A stretch of DNA of 64,000 bases from Voacanga thouarsii. Lineage: Eukaryota > Streptophyta > Magnoliopsida > Gentianales > Apocynaceae. The notes beneath the pieces were generated by a model that had not been told where the DNA came from, ran no database searches, and was given only the letters and a program-made list of their open reading frames with translations. Below, piece by piece: positions 57,882-64,000 of this stretch. Within the stretch, counting starts at the first letter, position 1, and every line of letters begins with the position of its first letter. A program made the translations under genes and the position numbers. The DNA is taken from the NCBI GenBank assembly GCA_026120185.1, contig JANUWF010001213.1, positions 1,054,001-1,118,000 of the forward strand, in the 5' to 3' direction.

Positions 57882-59000
57882 GGGACAAGAAATCACAATT
57901 AATAGCCATATAAACTCTCCTATGTCTTTGTAGTATTACTGGCATTGCACGGCAATACAAGAGAGTTTACTTCACGGTATCGTATAGCCCTTTGACAAAA
58001 TTCCTTTGATCTAAGTCCCTATTCAAGCTAAGTCCTCAATCTTCATAAGATATATGAATTCAGGCTTATAAGGCACAATAGTTACATTTACAAGCAAACA
58101 CTGTCCAACAGCTTTCATGCCTAAAGAAAAATCCATGCACAGTTGATAAAGCATTCACCGAACCAGCCAGATTATCTGTTTGAATATGATGCTCTAGTAA
58201 TTTCAATTCTATCCTCCAGTAGTTAATATGCTAACACATGGAGGACACAGATATAATTTGATTCCAAGTATATGCAGGCAATATTCTTACAACCACAATT
58301 TGACAATTCTTGCAATTCGATATAACTATTAGTTTGATAAGTTAATATTCCATGCTAAATATTCATAACTTCATGTAAGTGAGATGAGACTCTGCCATAA
58401 AAAGTCAGAAGGAACAGTCTTATATTACCACCTACAACAGAATCAATTTCATTTCTCGAATAAATTTGACTATCCATGAAAACAACTATTCATAAGTGAT
58501 AAACTGATGGATGGTAAATCAAATACATAATTGTAATCTAATGCAATCCAGCTAATAGAGACACAATTCTTATGTTCCATCACTTGTACCCGTAATGCAT
58601 ATCATGAAGTAAGAAAAATGAAAACAGCAAGGGGAGAAGTAAAGAGGATGAAAGGCAAAAGGTATTATGCTAGTCAATAAAGGAGGTTCATTCCATGGTT
58701 CAATAAGGTGCATGCTATCACAGTAACTACAACATGGCTAAATTATACAAGAAAAGGAAAAAGAACCATCAAAAGTCACACTTCAATATCAATTAAAGGG
58801 TAGAAAACTCATCACACACAGAAAGAAACAGTGCCCCTACATTGTTAGCAGTGACATCACTTCATGATGTAGAAATGAAGCTGATGATACATGAAAGTAA
58901 AGATCATGATAGTGAACAGAGAGCATGCATGGATGAACAAAAATGGAGGAAATAACATTAAACATGTCATGGCAACAACATGGAGGCTTAAGAACATACC
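57882..59000 (-). other. Noncoding DNA after S2
   Basis: No coding signal. Less AT-rich than the LTRs. If 53063-53286 is an exon, this would be its intron, with S2 inserted in it. AAAAG|GTATGTTCTTAAG on the minus strand at about 58999 looks like a 5' splice site. Confidence 0.3.
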
Positions 59001-60239
59001 TTTTGGAGCCTTAAAACGCAAAGATTGAAGAAGATTAGATTGAAGCTAAAAAACACAGCCTCCTTCTCCTCCGTGCAGTGAAGCCCCCTGTGTCAACTTC
59101 TTCACCTCTGGTGTAATGCCAAGCCTTTTGGTTCACAGAATCTTCCCTACCTAATATCTGTTTGGTGAGCAACGAATTGGAAGAGAAAAACCACTCAGAT
59201 ATCACTTCCTTTCCTTCACCTCTTGATTGGTATTTTTAGCAATGGCTCTATGAACCAAACCCAGAAGCCAAACAAACAAGAGACACAAATGTCCTCTCGG
59301 TTGGCTTCCTTTGGTTTCAAAACTAAAAGCTAGAAGAAGAAAAGGCACAAGAGAGTATGAGAGAGAGAGAGAGCCAAGAGTCACCGGAAAAAAAAATATT
59401 TTTATTTTTTTCCTTTTCTTTTTATTTTATTTTTCCACACAGAAAGTCAAGAGTCATGAAACAAAAAATAATTATTTTGATAGAAATAATATTCCCGAGA
59501 TTTAATACCCGAATATTATTTACAAAATAAATTTTGGCTTCATCCTAAACTCTTTTGTACTGTGTCCGGAAAAATCCCATGGTTTAGGCTATTGGGCCAA
59601 AATAATATTTATTATTTTTCTTGGATTCGAAAAGTCTAAAATAATAAACATTAATTATTTTCCTTGGGATTAAATAAATAACCCAATAAATAATTAATTA
59701 ACCCAAATGAACAAAAAATAATTAATTTTTAATTATTTATTTCTTGGGATTTAATTAAATAAATAACCTAATAAATAATTAAGTAATAATTATTTTTCCT
59801 CTAGTTTAAGTCTCGGTTAATTTTCTAATTATTCAAATTAGACCTTAGCCCTGGATAATTAATTAACAATTAAACCAGATAATAAATTTCTCTCCATTTA
59901 TTTTATTCCAGTCTAATAATAAATTAGACTTCCCGAATAAAATAAAACTCTCTCAACTAAGATCAATTTCTCAACCCAAAAATTAATTAGGAGTTACGGG
60001 CTATTCCGAGGACCAAAAAGACACTTCGCCTTTGGCTACTAAAATGACCAAAATACCCCTACTATACAAATAGATTTATTTTACATTTTAAATATTTTCT
60101 AATATCACCATAAGAAAATATTGACCCCAAGGACAATGCTACATTAGCAAAGTCTTCGACCTACAGGTGAAATGACTAAAATACCCCTCTACACATCGCC
60201 GTACATTTAGAGAGGAAGAAGTGTACTAACACCCCTCTA
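59001..60239 (-). other. Unassigned stretch next to copia-2 LTR
   Basis: The minus strand has a CT-rich leader (59330-59385: CTCTCTCTCTCTC) and several AG|GT-like sites, looking like the 5' untranslated part of a transcript. The rest (59400-60000) is very AT-rich with repeated TAATTATTTATT text. It may be the distal part of a long copia-2 LTR or unrelated flank. A short frame (59384-59202) is not convincing. Confidence 0.3.
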
Positions 60240-60979
60240 AATGACATCTACTATCTTTAGGCTTCTAGTCTAATGATCCATGACTTCCTGGAGTGTTTTC
60301 TCTTTCCAAGGAACTACCCTAAAGCAAACATCCAAATCATGTTTCCCAAGCTAGGATATTTAGATTATTTAGACAATTACAAGGGGCGATATGGTATAGA
60401 AACTATCTTGTACAAGTCTGTCTTAACTAACTAGTCATACATACCCAACATGCAAGTATATTGGCCCTACTATAGAATCTCAACTATAGCATATCAAAGT
60501 ATATGCTTCCAGCTTCGCCAAATCACCAACTCATACTCAAATTATAGAGTATAGTCCACGCTGTAGCGATAGTAGTCTAGGTTTCAGCCATATAGTACTT
60601 TTAGAAACCACTACTATAGGTCCTGTTCTACGTATTCGAAATACGCTTAGTCATGAAGTGAGTGGACTACTCACTGGCTAAAGGCAAGTCATTCCCCATT
60701 TGGAATTCATAACATAATAACCTAAACATGATGAGATTTCCATTATCATCAATCGGTTAAGAACAAATGTTTATGTGTTTAAATAACCCATGGTCCATAC
60801 CTTACTGTGAAAGACCTCCATTCACATGGTTCACTTATTTAAACACAATGGGTCTGTTCCAAACCAAAATGTGCATAAATAAAGAAAATTCACAAATGAT
60901 TTTCGACAAATAAATTCTTTTATTAAAATATTCGATATTTACACCAGAAAACTAGTCTAAGAGGGCATATATTCCAGCA
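60240..60979 (-). repeat. 3' LTR of copia-2 (distal end not defined)
   Basis: The polypurine tract AAGTGGGAGAT (60980-60990, minus strand) is followed by TGCTGGAATATATGCCC, a typical start of plant copia LTRs, at 60979. The partner LTR is outside the window, so the other end is unknown. Confidence 0.55.
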
Positions 60980-61019
60980 ATCTCCCACTTGCACTCTAAG
61001 ACTAGTTAAGTCCATAGGT

Positions 61020-61573
61020 GCCCACCCCAATGGCGTCCAAGTGTCTTTTGAAGACCCTCTAAGCCAAAGGCTTGGTGAATGGATCTGCTAGATTGTTATC
61101 TAAGGTAATCGATTCCATCACGACTTCCCGTCTCTGGATGAAATCCCGGATCAGGTGGTACTTCTTCTACAGGTGCTTCCCCTTCTTGTGGTTACGAGGT
61201 TCTTTGGATTGCGATACTGCGCTAGTGTTGTCGCAATACATCACAATCGGTCTATCCATATGTTGCTGACTCCAAGTTCTGAAAGGAACTTCCGGAGCTA
61301 GACTGCTTCCGAAACTGCCACATACTCAGCTTCTATGGTTGAGTCAGCAATGCAAGATTGCCTAATACTCCTCCATGAAATTGCTCCTCCAGACAAGGTG
61401 AAGACATATCCACTAGTGGATTTTCTCTCATCCTTATCTGCCTGGAAGTCTAAGTCTGTGTATCCAGTAGGAACCAAATCATCAGCCCTGTAAATCAGCA
61501 TATAATCCCTCGTTCCTTTGAGGTACTTGAGAATATGCTTTATAGCTTGCCAATGAACCTCTTCAGGGTTTGA
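61020..61573 (-). pseudogene. Copia-2 RNase H
   Basis: The frame reads SNPEEVHWQAIKHILKYLKG, GYTDLDFQADKDERKSTSGY, VFTLSGGAISWRS and STIEAEYVAVSEAV. A TAG follows (61298), then LRKFLSELGVSNIW. A frameshift near 61248 precedes VMYCDNTSAVSQSKEPRNHK, KKYHLIRDFI, DNNLADPFTKPLA and a last TAG-containing stretch to about 61020. This is the complete copia RNase H order ending at the polyprotein C-terminus, just before the polypurine tract. Dead through stops and the frameshift. Confidence 0.88.
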
Positions 61574-62671
61574 CTAATATCTGCTAACTAAGCCTATGAC
61601 AAAGCAGATATCTGGCTTAGTACACAGCATGGCGTACATGAGACTTCCCACAGCCGAAGCATAGGGAATCCTACTCATTATGTCATTTTCTTCTTGAGAC
61701 TTAGGACAGTCCCTCGAAGAAAGTGACAACCTATGTCTGTAAGGGATTAGAGCTCCCTTGCATGAGTCCATGCTATATTTAGCCAGCATCTTGTCAATGT
61801 ATATGACTTGGGATAATCTTAACATTCTCTACTTCCTATTTCTAAGAAGTCTAATCCCGAGAATGTAGCTAGTTTCTCCCAAATCCTTCATTCTGAATTG
61901 ACTAGATAGCCAAACCTTTGTAGATGATAATGACCCTACATCATTTCCAATGAGTAGAATGTCATCTACATACAAGACAAGAAAAATCACATTAAACCCC
62001 TCAAGTTTCTTGTACACGTATGATTCATCCTCGTTTTGAATAAAATCATAAGACTTTACAGTCTCATCAAAATGAATGTTCCATACTCTCGATGCTTGCT
62101 TAAGTCCATAAATGGACTTCTTAAGCTTGCAAACCATATGTTCTTGGCCGTCAGCAATAAAACCTTCCGGTTGGGACATATAGATGTCTTCGCTAAGATG
62201 GCCATTCAAAAATGCCGTCTTGACATCCATTTGCCATATCTCGTAGTTATAATGACATGCAATGGCAAGAAGGATACAGATGGATTTAAGCATGGCCACA
62301 GGGGAAAAGGTTTCCTTATAATCGATCCCTTCTTTCAGAGTATACCCTTTTGCCACAAGTCTAGCTTTGAAGGTTTCCACCTTCCCATCTGCTCCCCTCT
62401 TCCTCTTGTATACCCACTTATACCAAATGGGTTTTATCCCTTCAAGTGAAGCTATAAGATTCCAAACCTGATTGAAGTACATAGACTCAATCTCGACTTT
62501 CATTTCTTCGTGCCATAGATTTGCATCGGCATCAGCAATTACCTCCTTGTATCTAGTGGGGTCTTGTTCCTGATGATCAGAGACCAGCTCAAAAGCTTCC
62601 ACATACCATCTATCTAGAACCCTAGACACCCTCTCACTACGATGAGGCAACATTTGTATAGGCTCTTGAGG
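61574..62671 (-). pseudogene. Copia-2 reverse transcriptase
   Basis: Domain order on the minus strand: YKWVYKRKRGADGKVETFKA, RLVAKGYTLKEGIDYKETFS, PVAMLKSICILLAIA, QMDVKTAFLNGHLSEDIYM, QPEGF, CKLKKSIYGLKQASRVW, then the catalytic FLVLYVDDILLIGND (about 62000-61960), LGETSYILGIRLLR, a TAG at 61829, LSQVIYIDKMLAKYSM and IPYASAVGSLMYAM. A TAG ends the stretch at 61574. The YVDD core is intact. All in one frame with the integrase. Lineage probably Tork-like, not certain. Confidence 0.92.
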
Positions 62672-63679
62672 CTATGCCTCTTCTTGTTCTACAATCGGAT
62701 CAGAAGAAGTTGCTTCTGAAAATAACTTCTCCTCGAGTTCCAACCTAGTTGAACCTTTTATGGAAGTACTTTGATCATCCTCTAAGTATCTAGCATTGGT
62801 ACTAACCAGTACCTTCTGCTCCTTAGGATGATAGAAGTAACCACCCTTTGTTCCTTTTGGATACCTAACAAAATAGCATAATTTTGACATTGGTTCCAAC
62901 TAGTCTCCTTTGATCAGTACATAAGCTGGACAACCCCATATCCTACGATGATTCAGACTTGGCTTATGCCCAGTCCACATCTCATAGGGAGTCCTAGGTA
63001 CTGACTTGGAAGGCATCAAGTTCAGAATATATGCCGCTGTTTCTAGGACATATCCCCAAAAAGATAGTGGAAGAGTAGCATGAGACATCATGCTTCTGAC
63101 CATTTCCATCAATGTCCTATTCCTTTTCTCAGCTACTCCATTCTGCTGGGGTGTCCCCGGCACAGAGAGTTGGGATACTATCCCATGATGTACCATGTAG
63201 TCATTGAATTCACCTAGGAGGTACTCTCCACCACGATCCGATCGTAAGGTCTTGATTAATTTACCTGTCTGACGCTCCACTTTAGCCTTAAACTCCTTGA
63301 ATTTATCAAAAGATTCAGACTTGTATCTCATCAGGTAAATATAACCAAATCTTGTACAATCATCTGTGAAAGTGATGAAGTACTCAAAACCTCCTCTAGC
63401 TGGTGTAGACAATGGACCACACACATTAGTGTGAATAAGGCTCAGTACCTCCTTGACCCTATCTGCCTTTAGGATAAAAGACCTTTTGGTCATCTTTCCC
63501 ATAAGGCAGGATTTATACTGAGGCAAACTTTCCAATCTCAATGAGCCCAAATGCCCATCATGGATTAGCCTCTGAATCTTGGTTGAGTTGATATGACCCA
63601 ACCTCAGATGCCAAAGATATAAGTCATTGATATTGGTATTTCTCTTATTAGTTAAAGATTCAGATTGAGCGTTATTTGA
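62672..63679 (-). pseudogene. Copia-2 integrase and linker
   Basis: The GAG-pre-integrase end (LYLWHLRLGHINSTKIQRLI; HxxxxH type zinc region with CLMGKMTK) is followed by the core. TNVCGPLSTPARGG, YFITFTDDCTRFGYIY, LRSDRGGEYL and GTPQQNGVAEKRNRTLMEM carry the D, D and E positions. NHRRIWGCPAYVLIKGD ends at a TAG (62900). The linker resumes in frame (LEPMSKLCYFVRYPKGTKGG, YFYHPKEQKVLVST) to another TAG at 62672. It would insert element cDNA into the genome. Complete apart from the stops. Confidence 0.92.
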
Positions 63680-63991
63680 TTACTTGTTAATAGGGTTTAA
63701 ATAGAATAGATTTCTATACATGTACCCAGTACATAATATTTCTCCATCTCTACTGATAGAAAGACTAAAATGGAAAGATACAGAATATCCTTGACTTATA
63801 AGTTTCGCAACTGAAATCAAATTTTGACGAAAACCAGGTACATATAAAATATCTATTAAAACCACTTTCTTATTACAACCAAAATCAAGATCCAGCTCTC
63901 CCAGTGTAAGGGCCCAGACTTGTGCTCCATTTCCCACGCGTAATCCATGTTTGCCTTTCTTTAGTCTTCTTATCTTTCTAAACCCCTGCAA
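63680..63991 (-). pseudogene. Copia-2 protease end / GAG-pre-integrase
   Basis: Minus-strand frame LRVGNGAQVWALTLGELDLD, LIDILYVPGFRQNLISVAKL and MYRNLFYLNPINK, then TAA (63680). This is the stretch between protease and integrase in copia polyproteins. It is in frame with everything downstream. The rest of the element (protease active site, gag, 5' LTR) lies beyond position 64000. Confidence 0.85.
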
Positions 63992-64000
63992 GGAGTTACA

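Noticed and set aside
59202..59384. 60-residue frame with hydrophobic stretch
   Set aside because: Begins in a CT repeat, no recognisable domain; more likely untranslated leader or LTR.
62036..62449. 137-residue plus-strand frame
   Set aside because: Antisense of the copia-2 reverse transcriptase.

Overview
The window reads as repeat-rich intergenic DNA of a flowering plant, probably pericentromeric or otherwise heterochromatic. It is AT-rich and microsatellite-dense, and I found no convincing intact host gene. Everything that can be identified is transposable-element sequence: Ty3/gypsy elements of Athila-like and chromovirus-like types, Ty1/copia elements, a Mutator-like (MULE) transposase, a CACTA element, a hAT-type MITE, a plant LINE and tRNA-derived SINE-like sequence. 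Nearly all coding regions are broken by stops or frameshifts. The dicot/monocot question and the species cannot be settled from the sequence.

Layout. (1) 1-11175: a minus-strand MULE transposase pseudogene, split by Athila-like element A (1803-10557, minus). The 3' LTR of A is itself split by a 3.7 kb solo LTR (S1, 3158-6862, TSD ACAAA). (2) 11176-13199: mostly unassigned, with a possible MULE end and a G-quadruplex-like tract. (3) 13200-21823: a decayed minus-strand copia element (copia-1) carrying Athila-like element B (14913-21634, plus). (4) 21824-43876 plus 52597-53060: remains of a gag-only gypsy element (Gypsy2). Its 5' LTR seems to host a large chromovirus-like element (Gypsy1, 22889-41450, 4.1 kb 5' LTR). 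Gypsy1 in turn holds a CACTA element in its integrase gene (31103-36824), and a LINE tail (38581-39345) and a hAT MITE (40041-40610) in its 3' LTR. (5) 43877-52591: Athila-like element C (plus, TSD GCCAA), inserted in the 3' LTR of Gypsy2. (6) 53063-59400: a short transposase-like exon and noncoding DNA, interrupted by a second giant solo LTR (S2, 53490-57876, TSD AAAGG). (7) 60979-64000: the 3' part of a minus-strand copia element (copia-2) with recognisable GAG-pre-integrase, integrase, RT and RNase H.

The most interesting material is the A/B/C family. All three have LTRs of the form TGATA...CATCA/CATTA and tRNA-Asp-type primer sites. All three carry an internal polypurine motif about 1.1-1.5 kb upstream of the 3' LTR, and none shows protease, RT or integrase. 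B and C encode an Athila-type Gag followed by a second protein (ORF2). A instead encodes an unrecognised 242-residue protein. Such elements must borrow pol from a relative. Other notable points are a 152-bp minisatellite of about 18 units filling the CACTA element, tRNA-promoter-like boxes in the giant LTRs, and a pattern of stop codons that looks like C-to-T decay of methylated DNA.
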